From Aspidapion aeneum (taxonomy: Eukaryota; Arthropoda; Insecta; Coleoptera; Brentidae), in assembly GCA_963576565.1 (NCBI GenBank), contig OY755046.1, positions 55,655,471 to 55,719,470 on the forward strand: a stretch of 64,000 bases of DNA. The letters run 5' to 3'. A program made the translations under genes and the position numbers. Numbering within the stretch: the stretch's first letter is position 1; every line of letters starts with the position of its first letter. The notes beneath the pieces were generated by a model. That model did no database searches. It saw only the letters and a list, made by a program, of their open reading frames with translations, and was not told the origin of the DNA. Positions 1 through 11,620 of this stretch are shown one piece after another.

Positions 1-491
1 GTATCCGCTTGAAAAATGATTTCTAGAATATTTTTTAAAAAGTTGACTGTTTTCGAGTTATTAGCAAAAAACTATCAAAAAGGACGTTTAAGGGGGGGAG
101 TTCGGGCGAGTCTTATGTCTATCCATGCCAAGTGTGTTGCTTCTATCATTAAACGCAGCACATGGCTGTAATCTCGGATGTAGGGCCTGAATTAAAAGCA
201 GAATTACGGATTCGCAGTATTGATTATTAGTCATACAGATCGAATAATATCTAAGAGATGGCGCAACAGCAATTAAAATGAAGTTGGATTTTATTAATGG
301 CCGACTTTGGCCTACTCAGCCGGTAAGAGTAACGTCATTAGATCGCGAAAAGAAAACCATTTTCTTGAATTGCTAACTTGACAACAGCGTTAAACTACTT
401 ATCTCTCTTAGTGCCATTTATTTAAATAGCGATCTTACTTCAATTCATATATTTTTAATGGCTTAACGATCGTTGACGAACCCTGTATATT
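1..491. other. Unassigned intergenic DNA
   Basis: I see no gene, RNA or recognisable repeat here. The stretch ends in a CCCTGTATAT motif just before a LINE remnant, which resembles the ends of several insect DNA transposons, but no partner end was found. Confidence 0.4.
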
Positions 492-1003
492 AAACTAAAA
501 GAAAACCTAACAGCTGAAATTAAGAAACGAGTAAGAATGACCTGGGCGGCATTTGGTAAGTTAAGCTACATATTAAAAAGTACAAAATATCCCCAGTACC
601 TCAAAACGAAAGTGTATAACCAAGGTATCCTTCCTGTACTTACCGATGGATCCCAGACCTGGACACTTTCAAAATCAAACATGGATAAAGTAACCTGGAT
701 ACTTACAAAATCAAACATGGATAAGGTAATAAAATGTAAAGCTAACAGATAAAAACAGGAAGAAGAAGCAAAATTAAAATGGAAATTTACCGATCATAAT
801 GGCAGACAGAAAGACGATCGATGGAACAAAATATACTGTAAAGTGGAGACCTTGGGAAAATAAAAAAAGTAGGGAAGACCCCAAATGAGGACGATTTGAA
901 GAAGAAACAGGCGAAAACTAGATGGATGAACACGGCTACTGACAGAGAAGAGTGGAAGGTATTGGGGGAGGCAAATGTCCAAATATGGATCGAAGAAGGA
1001 TAA
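492..1003 (+). pseudogene. Non-LTR retrotransposon remnant, C-terminal end of the reverse transcriptase ORF
   Basis: The frame open from 492 reads through an EIKKRVRMTWAAFGKL stretch, then LPVLTDGSQTWTL. This is the well-known end of LINE-type endonuclease/reverse-transcriptase polyproteins, where the family has a WAAFGKL motif and an LPV-x-YG-x-ETWTL motif. After a frameshift near 750 the downstream DNA still matches the family tail (WKF-x-DHNGRQKDDRW, GRP, DREEWKVLGEA) and ends at a TAA at 1001-1003. A short direct duplication (ATGGATAA context at about 680 and 716) adds to the damage. The element is 5' truncated and dead. The LINE clade is not assigned. Confidence 0.8.
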
Positions 1004-1505
1004 ATAGAAGCGGCTATATCTTTTCTATGGCTTAAAAAATGTGTTTAAAAGTAATAAAGTGGCAACATTATCCCCCTTGGAAACAAAATCGATGTGGTTT
1101 TTCAAAATCGCAAGACAAATACTGGAAAAAGCCTCTGTGACGGTTAAAAAAAAACACCCTTTATAAATCAAGTTTCTCTAAGACCACAATTCTTATATAT
1201 TCTGATATTCATAATTCAGCTAAGTAATTTGTTGACGCCTGCGCAATGCCGGGCGTTTACTTATGATAAAATTTTAAGTAATATTAAACATAAATAACAT
1301 AATAGTTTGGCAGGTTAATCTGTCAAAAAATTCCTTCTAAAAAAAGTACCTTGCTCAAAATAAGTAACCCCTTATAATCTATCTGGGTGAAGGTAAGGTC
1401 TCTGTATAACGAAGAGAAGGAACTTCACCTTAGGGGAAGGGTCACTGATATTGGGCATAGAAAAAAGAATAATGATGATGCCTGAAATTGAGATGCATTT
1501 ATTTA
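1004..1505. other. Unassigned intergenic DNA
   Basis: AT-rich DNA without a recognisable coding, RNA or repeat signal. Confidence 0.4.
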
Positions 1506-1519
1506 GGGCGGCGGATAAA

Positions 1520-1836
1520 AGGGCAAAAGTACAAAAGCCGAAAATACAAAAGATCGAAAATACAAAAGGTCGAAAACACTAGAGGTAAATTACAAAAGGA
1601 CAAAAATACAAAAGGTCGAAGGTACAAAATGTCGTAAAAAAAAAGATCGAAACTACACAAGGTCGAAAATACAAAAGGTCGAAACTACAAAAGGCCGAAA
1701 ATACAAAAGGTCGAAAATACAAAAGGTCGAAAATACAAAATTTCGAATATACAAAAGGTCGAAAATACAAAAGGTTGAAAGTACAAAGGATCGAAAATAC
1801 AAAAGATCGAAATACAAAAGATTGATTAACAAAAGT
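1520..1836. repeat. Minisatellite, ~15-17-bp unit, left arm
   Basis: Roughly twenty degenerate copies of a unit like AAAGGTCGAAAATACA run head to tail. The inverse complement of the same unit reappears at about 2130-2267, so the two arrays can pair as arms of a large hairpin. Confidence 0.85.
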
Positions 1837-1886
1837 TCGCAAACAAACATATTCTTCTCACCTTATCCCCGGGGTCCAAAAGAGTT

Positions 1887-2004
1887 TGAAACCTAACCGT
1901 TGTCAATTGATTGCCAACGTATCCTACCATGCCAGTGAAGACACCTATTCTTCACTGACACGGTTAGGATACGTTGGCGGTCAATTGACAACGGTTAGGT
2001 TTCA
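1887..2004. repeat. 118-bp imperfect palindrome
   Basis: The left arm starts TGAAACCTAACCGTTGTCAA and the right arm ends as its reverse complement, with a second inner pair around CCAGTGAAG / CTTCACTG. It lies between the two minisatellite arms and looks like a small hairpin element nested in the larger one. Confidence 0.8.
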
Positions 2005-2129
2005 CATTCGCTTGTTAAAAAGTCTGTAAGGGAATGTGGGCCAAAAGCACAGTAAACTAAAAGCAATGAATACACAACTTGTGTATTCATTGCTAAAAGT
2101 CAGTTTCCCATATTAACCTAAACCCGTTT

Positions 2130-2267
2130 TGTATTTTCAACCTATTGTATTTTTGATCATTTGTATTTTCGAACTTTTGCATTTTCGATCTTTTGTATTT
2201 TCGATCTCTTGTACTATATCGATCTTTTGTTTTTCGACATTATGTTTTCGATCTTTTGTTCGACCTC
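2130..2267. repeat. Minisatellite, right arm (inverted copy)
   Basis: Degenerate copies of TTTTGTATTTTCGATC, the reverse complement of the 1520-1836 unit. Confidence 0.8.
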
Positions 2268-2280
2268 TTATCTGCCGCCC

Positions 2281-2758
2281 ATTATTTTGTGTCTAGCTGT
2301 ACTAAGCCTAAACCACAAGAATAAAAAATAATAATATATCCTGGTATTTTTTAGCGCTTATTGGCAGACAACCATTGTTTCTTTTTTAAGTTTATTATGG
2401 GCAGTGCTCTTCTTGTTTATTAATATTACATCAACCGGATTTTTGTCAGTCAGTTTGTATGTGGGCGAAATTTGCCAAGATATCATTGGGAAATTCTTAT
2501 AAGGTGCTACAAAAAATCATTCACAAGTCAATTTTTTTCACGAAATATAAGCCGAAAAAAACTAAAACTGTTGTGCTCGTAAAACTACCGTTACCTTTTG
2601 AGTACATGTTCACAAGCTCTTTAATGTGGTTTATTTTATGATTTATTTATTTTTGCATTTTCAAGAAGTACTGCCGTAAAACGGGGCTACTTCGTCATGT
2701 GTTTATTACATATTCTACTATAGCCACCGTATTCATATAATACAGTGAAATGATAATA
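2281..2758. other. Unassigned intergenic DNA
   Basis: Nothing recognisable; AT-rich. Confidence 0.4.
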
Positions 2759-3032
2759 GGGACTTATTGCAATAAAGCCAGGCAATAGTGTTGGGCAGTA
2801 TTCTGACAGTTTTTCATTGAAAACTGACAGTTGATCTTTCAAAATTGACAAACCAAAGTCGACCTTATAAATCCAGTCATTTATTTTCCATTAATAATGG
2901 CGGCACTATTAATTACGGCTCTTATAATTACACAAAGGCCTAATTTTGAAAGAAGACAGCTGTTCTTATAATGCGAAACTGTAAGAATTGTGCCCGGCAC
3001 AATTACTGCCTGGCTTTATTGCAATAAGTCCC
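2759..3032. mobile_element. Short TIR element (MITE-like), 274 bp
   Basis: Terminal inverted repeats GGGACTTATTGCAATAAAGC... at 2759 and its complement ending at 3032 match over about 26 bp (through GCCAGGCA). AATA occurs beside both ends and may be part of a target duplication. There is no coding capacity. The superfamily is unassigned. Confidence 0.75.
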
Positions 3033-3477
3033 CAATACCATACATCATAGGGATTTACGTAGTAATTATACACACAAATTTCAATCTTATTTTAACTTGT
3101 ATTCTGCAATGATGGAATACTCAATGCTAAATAATTGTTTGTTTTTTACCAAAACTCTGTTTAAACCGTTAAAAAAAATATTTTTACTCTTTATTCATTG
3201 ATTCAAATCAGCCTTTATTTCTTCTACATATATTAAAAAATTCACCACAAAAAAATATTTAAAAATGCGCCCAACAAAAATAAAAGAGTTGTTTCAAAAA
3301 ACGTGTGTTGGCTGCCTACTATATAACCAGACGTGACTACGGATCGATTTTATTAGACTAAGCCATGAAGTGTGATTTTAATAAACATATTTGATGTCAG
3401 TGAAATACTTTTTTATTTTAAATGTAAAAAAATTATTGTGTTAAGAATACTCTTCTAATGCTTTTAATAACCATATA
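3033..3477. other. Unassigned intergenic DNA
   Basis: AT-rich DNA with no gene seen. Confidence 0.4.
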
Positions 3478-4265
3478 CAGTGGTGACTTGATAATCCGAA
3501 TCAATTAAAACCGGGCCGATTCGAATTATCGAGGAATTCGGATTATTGATGAAATTTTTTAATATCAAAAAAATGTATAAATTGCAAAACAGAAACAATT
3601 TAGTTTTAATTATGTGCAGTATAAATTTACAGTGGCTCGCTCAAATATCACTAAAATGACCAAATGAAGCCAAAATTTCTATAATTTTCTATTTCCGCAC
3701 TCATTCACTTTTCACACCCATTTTTGCGGAAAGTAAAATGAGTGCGGAAAGTAAGAACTTCCCTCACGCGAGTGGAAAAACATATTTACATAGATTTCCA
3801 AAGAATTGAATACAAACTCTTTAATTTTTTCCGAATATTGCTGATTGTTGATGCACCCACCCACTCCATATTTCAGAGCTAGAGCTTTTCCAGTAACGCT
3901 ACCACTCTTTAATGCATCAATAATCTCTGACTTTTCTTTTATTATCAAAGTTTTATGTTTCCTTTTGATTGGAGCCATACTCGACCCGACCGTAATCTAT
4001 AACTTATGCCCTCGCACCCGAAAAGCTACATGGGAACTGCTGAATGGGACCTCTGACACCACCGACGACGCATCAAACCAACCAAATGACAGGTTAAAAC
4101 CTGCATTAGTATGTGAATTACACGCCATTTTCTGAAAAAAACGCGAGTCCGGATTATTGAATTAAGTAAAATTCGGATTACCGAATACCTCCATGCACTG
4201 CTGGGGCTATTCGGAGTACCGAAGCATTCGGATTATCGCATGTATGGATTATTGAGTCACCACTG
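3478..4265 (-). mobile_element. pogo/Tigger-type DNA transposon, internally deleted
   Basis: The ends are CAGTGGTGACTTGATAATCC at 3478 and the near-complement ending GTCACCACTG at 4265, each flanked by TA (3476-3477 and 4266-4267), as expected for pogo/Tigger elements of the Tc1/mariner superfamily. A minus-strand fragment of the transposase N-terminus lies inside. At 788 bp it is far too short for an autonomous element, so it is an internally deleted, non-autonomous copy. Confidence 0.85.
3796..3978 (-). pseudogene. Tigger transposase N-terminal fragment (CENP-B/pogo-type HTH)
   Basis: From the ATG at 3978 the protein starts MAPIKRKHKTLIIKEKSEII and goes on with LALKYGVG, the first helix-turn-helix of pogo/Tigger (CENP-B N-terminal-like) transposases, then KIKEFVFNSLE. 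After about 60 residues the similarity stops and the second DNA-binding domain and the DDE nuclease are missing. The expected Ser-Thr-Ile of the recognition helix is replaced by CINNQ. It is a remnant inside the TIR element. Confidence 0.8.
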
Positions 4266-5240
4266 TACATAATATTCCAATACCCACGGTAACTGCCCAT
4301 TCATGATGCAAACATGAGGGCCTTGGGGTCTTTAAGCAAAAAAGACCTGATTGGTTGCTTTCAAAGGCATATGCATAATATTTCCATATATTACGTATTA
4401 CTGCAATACCTACGGTATTGTCTATCCTTTTGCGGCCCTTAAGATAAAATGTCCTAATTGGTTATACTTTTACGCATGAATATTATTTTATTCTTGTATT
4501 CGTTACGTCAAATCATCGGCGTACAGTTGACAAAAACTATATCTATGTAAATTTGGTATCTGTGCATTTTTCGTACCTTTATTTCTGAGTATTTGCATCA
4601 AACGCCAACCCTTGTGTAAATAGGTAACAGGGAGATTGGAGTATTACGTTTATGTTAATAACCTAAAATTAAAGTACGTGTTCCTTTGCAACTTGTGACC
4701 GGCAAAAAACATAATGATTTTCTTTTTTTTTGTTACTAGTCTATTTGGTAAGCTGGTATCGGAAAAGAATTTAGGAGAATATAACCACAAAATGGCCGAC
4801 TGACAGACCCCCATGGTTTCCCCATAAAATCGGTTGCGCACTCGTGGAAAAGCTATTTATTCCCCTCTCGTGTCCCTGGTTACCCCCCCCCCCCCCGCTT
4901 GTGTGTAGGATACGACCACCGGTGAGCATCCGTCGGTTTTTGGAAGTCACCTTTACTATAATTTTGATAATTCTGGGATCCCGGTATTTTGTAATAATAT
5001 TTTATCGTTTTTATTTAGTAGATCGCCTTTGAAAACAAGACAACCGCTCAAAACACAAAATGGTATTTACCAGAAAACAAAAATTAATGAAAAACCAAAT
5101 AAAAATTTAGGTGACAAAGAAAGTAGCTCCGGTTGACGGTACTTAAATCTAGGGGTTTCCCGAAGTACCGCATACCCTTACTACTTCTTGTACAATACGT
5201 TATTGTTTAAGTTTGGCTTATTTGTATGTCTTTATTTAAC
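4266..5240. other. Unassigned intergenic DNA
   Basis: Holds a homopolymer C run at about 4886-4898 and two loosely similar ~150-bp stretches with AATACC(C/T)ACGGTA motifs (about 4270 and 4410), but no gene. Confidence 0.35.
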
Positions 5241-8200
5241 TTGTACTTATAATATTTTGTCCCTTTCTACTTGTTAAACCTGGACTAGGTTGAATGGTAT
5301 TTAAATAAGCTTAATCGCTTTAAACTGGGATATGTGGTGTAACATCATGTGCATTTTAAGTAGAATACAGAGTTCTACATAAATATCTAGGTTTATTTTA
5401 CTTCCTTTTTCACACTACATATGTTGTTCTGGTAATAATTTGTTTTAAAAATTTAAATGACTGCATTGTATACCCCGTTTTCTATTAATTCTTTATCGAT
5501 TTTGAAAGATAGACGATCAAGAATCAATGTTTACTATTTTTTAATGCATTTATGTATGCATTTAAAGCGGGGTCTACACATAACGTTTTGCCTAACGTCT
5601 TGCCTGTCAGTCAAAAGGGTCAAGTATGACGGTTGAAAGACTAGCGTACACACTTGATAGTTTTAACGTAGGTTTTTAGACCAGTTTTTGATACACCATG
5701 GAGGAAGCATTGCTTTTGTCAATAATGTTTTTTGTTTTAACTGTCTATGACTTAACCGTTTCAGTAGCTAAACATAGTTTTTTAAACAGTTTTTCAAAAT
5801 GTTGTGCTGATTTAGTTTGGTAATGTCCCCTGAAGATGTAAGTTTCTGCTTACGAAACATGTCGGGACTATTTGTTTAATACAAATTAAACATTGGTGGA
5901 GGAAGACAATAACCTGTTTCGTTTCTTAAAAAATCATCTTATCTAATGTCTGACGGTTCGTATACCAACTAAGTTGCACTCGAAAGGAATTAAAATTGTA
6001 TGCACTACCACAAGAAATGCCGTTAAAACTGACGCTTTACCGGAAACAAAGCCTCTACCGATCAGTTCAACAGGTCCGACTTCAGTCCTGTTCAGTTCAG
6101 GCAAAAAGTATGTTTTATTGTCTACACAAAAGGTTTTGCCTGATCCGTTTTACCTGATCAAGTAAAACGTCAGGCAAAACGTTATGTGTAGACCCCGCTT
6201 AATGTATATAGCGTTAACTCTCATAGTTATTTGAATTTTTCTATCCTGCCCTTCCTTTTTTATCGTATACTTATAATAGTTTTGTTCTTTTCAATTTGTT
6301 AAACCTGGAATAAGTTCAATAGTATTTAAATGACTATGATCACTTTGAACTGGGATATATGGTATAGGATCACGTGAATTATGAGTAAAAAACAGAGTTC
6401 TACATAAATTTCTAGGCTTATCACTTGCTTTTTCACACTATATTGTTCTGGTAATAACTTGATTACAATTTTGAAAGATAGGCGATCAAGAAGAAGTGTT
6501 TTATTTATTTAATTTATTCTTAACATAGTCCTTGTTAATAAGTTCAACAGTATTTAAATGACAATGATCACTTTAAACTGGGATGTGTGATAAAGTATCA
6601 TATGAATTTTGCGTAAAATTTAGTTATAGATAAATTTCTAGGTTTATTACTTGCTTTTTTACACAATAAAATAAATGTTTGACATTTTTTAATATATTTA
6701 ATGTATAGTGTTAACCATACGATACAACGATTTCTCTTACAAAAATGTTATTATTAAAATTTTTATTTTTTGCACTTCTTTATTTAACCTTCTATTTGTT
6801 TAACCTGGACTAAGTTAATTAGTATTTGAATGAGCATGATCACTTTGAACTGGGATATGTAGTATAGGATCACTTGAATTATGAGTAGAATACAGAGTTC
6901 TACATACATTTCTAGGTTTATCACTTGCATTTTTACACTATATTATTCTGGTAATAACTTGATTAAAATTTTGAAAGTTCAAGGCGATCAAGAAGAAGTG
7001 TTTTTTTTTATTTAATTTATTCTTAAAATACTTTTATTCATTTATACTTGTTAATAAGTTCAACAGTATTTAAATGACTATGATCACTTTAAACTGGGAT
7101 ATTTGATAAAACACCATATGAATTTCGAGTAGAATAGAGTTCTAGATAAATTTCTAGGTTTATTACTTAATTTAAAATTTAATCGACTGCCTTGTATACT
7201 CAGTTTTCGTTAAATAGTATATAAATGAGCATGATCACTTTGAACTGGGATATGTAGTTTAGTCTCAGAACTGGGATATGTAGTATACGCTCACGTGAAT
7301 TGTGAGTAGAATACAGAGTTCTACATAAATTTCTAGGTTTATCGCTTGCTTTTTCACACTTCATTGTTCTGGTATTAACCTGATCTAATATTCAATTGAC
7401 TGCATTGTATGCCCCGTTTTCCATCAACTCTTTATTAATTTTGACCGACAGGCGATATAAAAGAGATATTTAAAAATGTCTACTTCATACTGTAGGCATT
7501 TAATGTATAGCGTTAATTCTTATAACATAAGAATATTAACTTCTCCACAATTTCTCTTATAGAAACTTTATTAGTTCAATTTTGATTTTTTTGTACTTCT
7601 TTAACCTGCGCATATATTGTTTTTTTTTTGTTCTTTTCTACTTGCTGAACGTGGACTAATTTAAATAGTATTTAAATAAGAATGATCACTTTGAACTGAA
7701 ATATGTTGCCTCGTGAATTTTGAGTATAACACAGAGTTCTACATAAATTTTTAGGTTTATCACTTGCTTTTTCACACAACATTGTTCTGGTAATAACTTG
7801 ATTTGAAATTTAATCGTCTTTTATACTCAGTTTTCCGTCAAGTCTATTTATTTTGTGAGATACGTGGGTGATAAAGAAGAATTTTTTTAAATTTTTTAAT
7901 GCATAATAATATAATACAACGAAATGTAAGTAAGCAAATCGTCCCCTATCTCACGTAACGACGTAACTGACAAAAATCCAAAAAATGAGAAACGCTACTA
8001 AAAAGTACTACTTTTTGCTCACGAAGTGACGTAACCGTATCTCTAGCGATAGCACAGCAGTAGAGTTGTTTGTGTTCGACGTACGACACACGTACACTCA
8101 TATACCATATCTCTTAAATATATTTTATTATTAAAATTTTTCTTTTCTACGATTTATTTTTAAAAAACTTTATTATGTAAATTTTTCTTATTTGCACTTT

Positions 8201-8990
8201 AATTTATACTTATTATATTTTTGGTTTTTTCCACTGCTAAACCTGGACCAAGTTGAATAGTATTTAAATTACCATGATCACTTTGAACTGAAATATATTG
8301 TGCATAATTATGTGAATTTTGAGTAGAATACAGAGTTCTACATAAAGTTCTAGGTTTATCAGTTGCTTTTTCATAATATTTTGCTCTGGTAATAACTTAA
8401 TTGAAATTTTGAAAGATAAAGAAGATATGTTTCTTTATTTAACTTATTCATATAATATTTTTGGTGCTTTCTACTTTTAAACCTGCACCAAGTTGAATAC
8501 TATTTAAATGATCACTTTAATCTGGAACATGTGGTATAGCATCATGTGAATTTTGAGTAGAATACAGAGTTCTACATAAATTTCTCGGTTTATCACTTGC
8601 TTTTGCACTCGTTATTGTTCTGGTAATAACTTTATTGAAACGTAATCGGCTGCCTGGTAAACCCAGGTTTCTATCTACTCTTTATTAATTTTGAGAGATA
8701 AAAACGAAGTTTTTAACATGACAATAGTCACTACTCTACGATCTGTCTTACAGAAATGATATTTAAAAAAATCTTATTTACACTTCTTTATCTAACCTAT
8801 ACTTATAATATTTTTGATCTTTTTTACTTGTTAAACCTGGACTAAGTTAAATAGTAGAATTTTGAATAGAATACAGAGTACTACATAAACTTCTAGTTTT
8901 AGTACTTACTTCACAAAATATTGTTCTTGTATTAACTTGATTTGAAATTTAATTGACTGCATTAGGTTCCATAACATTGCAACAGTAAAT
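5240..8990 (+). repeat. Degenerate tandem array, ~10 units of roughly 150-450 bp
   Basis: A common block recurs in one orientation: AAACCTGGACTAAGTT, then TGATCACTTTGAACTGGGAT, then AGAGTTCTACATAAATTTCT and TTTATCACTTGCTTTTTCAC, then TTGTTCTGGTAATAACTTGA. Copies of the AGTTCTACATA block lie near 5369, 6391, 6615, 6896, 7137, 7316, 7734, 8333, 8560 and 8875. Units vary in length and are diverged by substitutions and indels. No stable reading frame runs through them. I do not recognise the repeat family. Confidence 0.8.
5566..6198. mobile_element. TIR DNA transposon, non-autonomous, 633 bp
   Basis: Near-perfect inverted ends: AGCGGGGTCTACACATAACG at 5566, continuing TTTTGCCT, and the complement AGGCAAAACGTTATGTGTAG continuing ACCCCGC, ending at 6198. 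TTAA lies at both borders (5562-5565 and 6199-6202), a plausible target duplication. It is inserted inside the 5.2-9.0 kb repeat array. An ATG at 5698 opens a frame starting MEEALLLS of about 40 codons, with no recognised domain. The superfamily is uncertain. Confidence 0.8.
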
Positions 8991-9339
8991 TATCTATGCT
9001 TGGTCCCTAAAATAAGTTAATTTTAGTTTAACTATTTGAAATATTAATGTAAGTAGGAGTAGCTCACTTAGCAACATTTGCTGGTGATTCTGAAAGTAAA
9101 ACAATATATTGAAGAAGTAATAAAAACCTGCAGTTAACTAAGTTTATAATCGGACATTACAGTTACAGTAAAGTACAACTAAAAGAAAGTCTGTCAACTA
9201 CAACATGCTACTACTTTATAGATAAATACTGAAACCAGAGTATACTATGCACATATTCTATTTAATTTTGTGGTGGTAATAAAGAGAGATCTAAACTAAA
9301 GTACATTATAAGAAATATTGAAAATGTCGCAAAGACTAT
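8991..9339. other. Unassigned intergenic DNA
   Basis: Nothing recognised. Confidence 0.35.
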
Positions 9340-9560
9340 TAAAAACGACTCAAAAAGAAATGAAGATAGTTTCTATCGGCATGTGAATGTAGAAGCGATG
9401 GAGATAGTAAACTAATTAAAATAAAATAATCTTTTGGAATTAAAAATCGAAAATGTAGCAGATACTAGAAACTACGCAAAAAGCATTGAAAATGTAGCCG
9501 ATACTATTAAAAACAACGCAAAGATCAATGAAGATACATTCGTCCATCCAGACAAAAGTT
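9340..9560 (+). repeat. ~130-bp repeat family, first locus
   Basis: Contains ATCGGCATGTGAATGTAGAA, then GATAGTAAACTAATTAAAAT, then repeated short GAAAATGTAGC and ACTATTAAAAAC motifs. The same block recurs in tandem at 11.0-11.4 kb. Confidence 0.75.
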
Positions 9561-10900
9561 AGGTAGTTCAATAAACAATATATTATTTTGTTTTAAAGTT
9601 GAAGGAAAGCAAGTGGAACTGTTAAGTAAACTTCGAGTTTTATAAATTTATTTAATTTATCTAGACTAGACGATTTGGTCTGTCTGGTCAATTTATGGAA
9701 AAAGACTAAAAAGAAGATTGGCTTTATTGAAAAACCCTGTACATCAGGTTATTTGCGAATTTTTTGTCTCACCTACGAACCACGCTTGGAAATTTTTGTG
9801 TGTATTTATTTTCTTTTATTATTTTGTCAAACACTAACCTATCAAGACTAGTTTTGTGATGTGGACATAATTTTTTTTCTCGACTTCTTCATAAAATATT
9901 TTTTTTTGGCAATACATATTGCAATTTTATTCTTGATGCTCTACAAAAACAATTAATATTTGTTTTGTAGTTTGTGTAACCGGTACCCAAAATTAATATA
10001 AAACAATAAAACAGGTTTCATCTGCTAATAGTTTATTTTTTGTCAACAAGAAGTTACAAAAACTATTAGTAAGGATTATAATAATAATTATTATGTTTCT
10101 CCTCTTAATTAGCACCTTATTACTTAGTGAATCTGTGATAATAATCAGTGTCTACAAGATTTAAGTGATTTTACAAGTAGGTACCTACTTTTGGTTTGAT
10201 CAGAAATAATAAAAAAATTGGCGAATCCTAAAACATTTTTGCGAAGTGAATATATTATTAATTGTAGACATTAATGTTATGTATTATTATTTTTAAATTG
10301 GATTGATGATCTAAGGTTTTTACAATACCTGTGTGATATTTGATGTTTTATTTTTATAAATGATCGGTATTTTGAATAACAACAATAAAAAGTGTATTTT
10401 AAAAAATTTAAGAAAAAAAAAAGTGTTTTGTAAAAAGTAAACTAAGTGGTGCAACAAATCTTAATTTTGTGAATAATTTGATCAAGGAAATAGAACAATT
10501 AGTAGAGGTAAGCTATCATCCTCCCTTTTCAAATATATTGTGGGTTGTGAAATTTGGTTTTAAAACACTCATTTCGAAAATCATTAGCTTGAAATAAAGG
10601 TTTTTACATCGAAAAGTAAATAGTTCGAAAATCTATTATGTTTTCGATTTTCTAAGCTCTCAAATTTTAATAAAAAAAATTCAAATATGTTGAAAATTTT
10701 GAAGTCGCAAAAATTTTAAATATTTTCAAAATTTTACATTTCTATATAAGTTTAAAGTTTGCCTTAATTCTCAAATGTTGCATCATAACATGTTTTTTAT
10801 GTAAACTATTATTAAATCCGTCAAAGCTATACTGGCTGTCCCATCAAGGAGTCCAATTTAGTTAAGGAACTACTACAGCTACGACTTCGAGATAATTTTT
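9561..10900. other. Unassigned intergenic DNA
   Basis: Very AT-rich; no gene or recognisable repeat. Confidence 0.35.
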
Positions 10901-10990
10901 ACCTTTCTAGCCAGCGCAGCAATGGCTAGAGAAGGTATTATTTTCGACAAAAAAATTCTGGAATAACGCCGAAAATGTGTTATTTTGGAG
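10901..10990. repeat. Dispersed repeat with CTAGCC...GGCTAG core, copy 1
   Basis: The stretch TTTACCTTTCTAGCCAGCGC followed by AGCAATGGCTAGAGAAGG and a TATTATT block is shared with 15692-15780 inside intron 1 of the protease gene, with few mismatches. Confidence 0.7.
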
Positions 10991-11019
10991 TATTTTGACC
11001 TATCTTATAAATAAAGGTA

Positions 11020-11380
11020 GTCTCTATCGGCATGTGAATGTAGAAGCGATTGAGATAGTAAACTAATTAAAATAAAACAATCTTTTGAACCTAAAAATTT
11101 CAAATGTATCAGATACTAAAAACTACGCAAAAAGCACTGAACATGTAGCAAAGACTATTAAAAACTACGCAACAAGCAATGAAGATAGTCTCCATCGGCA
11201 TGTGAATGTAGAAGCGATTGAGATAGTAAACTAAATAAAATAAAATAATCTTTTGGACCTAAATATTGAAAATGTCGCAGTGACTATTAAAAACTACGCA
11301 ACAAGCAATGAAGGTAGTCTCCATCGGCATGTCAATGTAGAAGCGATTGACCTAGTAAACTAAGTAAAATAATCTTCGGG
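11020..11380 (+). repeat. ~130-bp tandem repeat, second locus (three copies)
   Basis: CATCGGCATGTGAATGTAGA occurs near 11026, 11187 and 11322 (one copy with GTC for GTG), each followed by an AGATAGTAAACTAA-type and an AATAATCTTTTGG-type stretch and an ACTATTAAAAACTACGCAA block. The same family is at 9340-9560. Confidence 0.85.
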
Positions 11381-11468
11381 ACTACTAAAAACTAGAACTC
11401 TAATTTTATGTTTGCTAGATTTTATTCATTTTTAAATGGAACCATCTAAAGCTAAAACTCAACCTAGG

Positions 11469-11522
11469 TAGAGACCCTGTATGTATGACATATTTACAAT
11501 ATGTCATACATACAGGGCTCTA
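11469..11522. mobile_element. Minimal hAT-like hairpin element, 54 bp
   Basis: Almost entirely two inverted arms: TAGAGACCCTGTATGTATGA... and ...CATACATACAGGGCTCTA. The flanks AACCTAGG (11461-11468) and AACCTATG (11523-11530) form an 8-bp direct repeat with one mismatch. An 8-bp target duplication and a TAGAG terminus fit the hAT superfamily (terminal YARNG consensus); the assignment is inference. Confidence 0.7.
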
Positions 11523-11620
11523 AACCTATGTACCAAATTTCATTAAAATCGGGCATGTAGTTTTTGAGTTGTGCGCGTTGGTCGCTACAGACAGACGCCG
11601 CGACAAAATAGATTCAAAAT

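Larger units (their letters stand above)
1506..2280. mobile_element. Foldback-like DNA element with minisatellite inverted arms
   Basis: The ends are inverted: GGGCGGCGGATAA at 1506-1518 and TTATCTGCCGCCC at 2268-2280. Just inside each end lies a tandem array of a 15-17-bp unit (CGAAAATACAAAAGGT type on the left, its reverse complement on the right). Two further palindromes sit in the centre (1887-2004 and about 2062-2094). No transposase is present. TIRs made of tandem repeats are the hallmark of Foldback-type elements; the family assignment is inference. I could not define a clean target duplication. Confidence 0.65.

Noticed and set aside
1579..1850. Two overlapping minus-strand frames with repeated Phe-Asp-Leu-Leu-Tyr peptides
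   Set aside because: They are translations of the 15-17-bp minisatellite.
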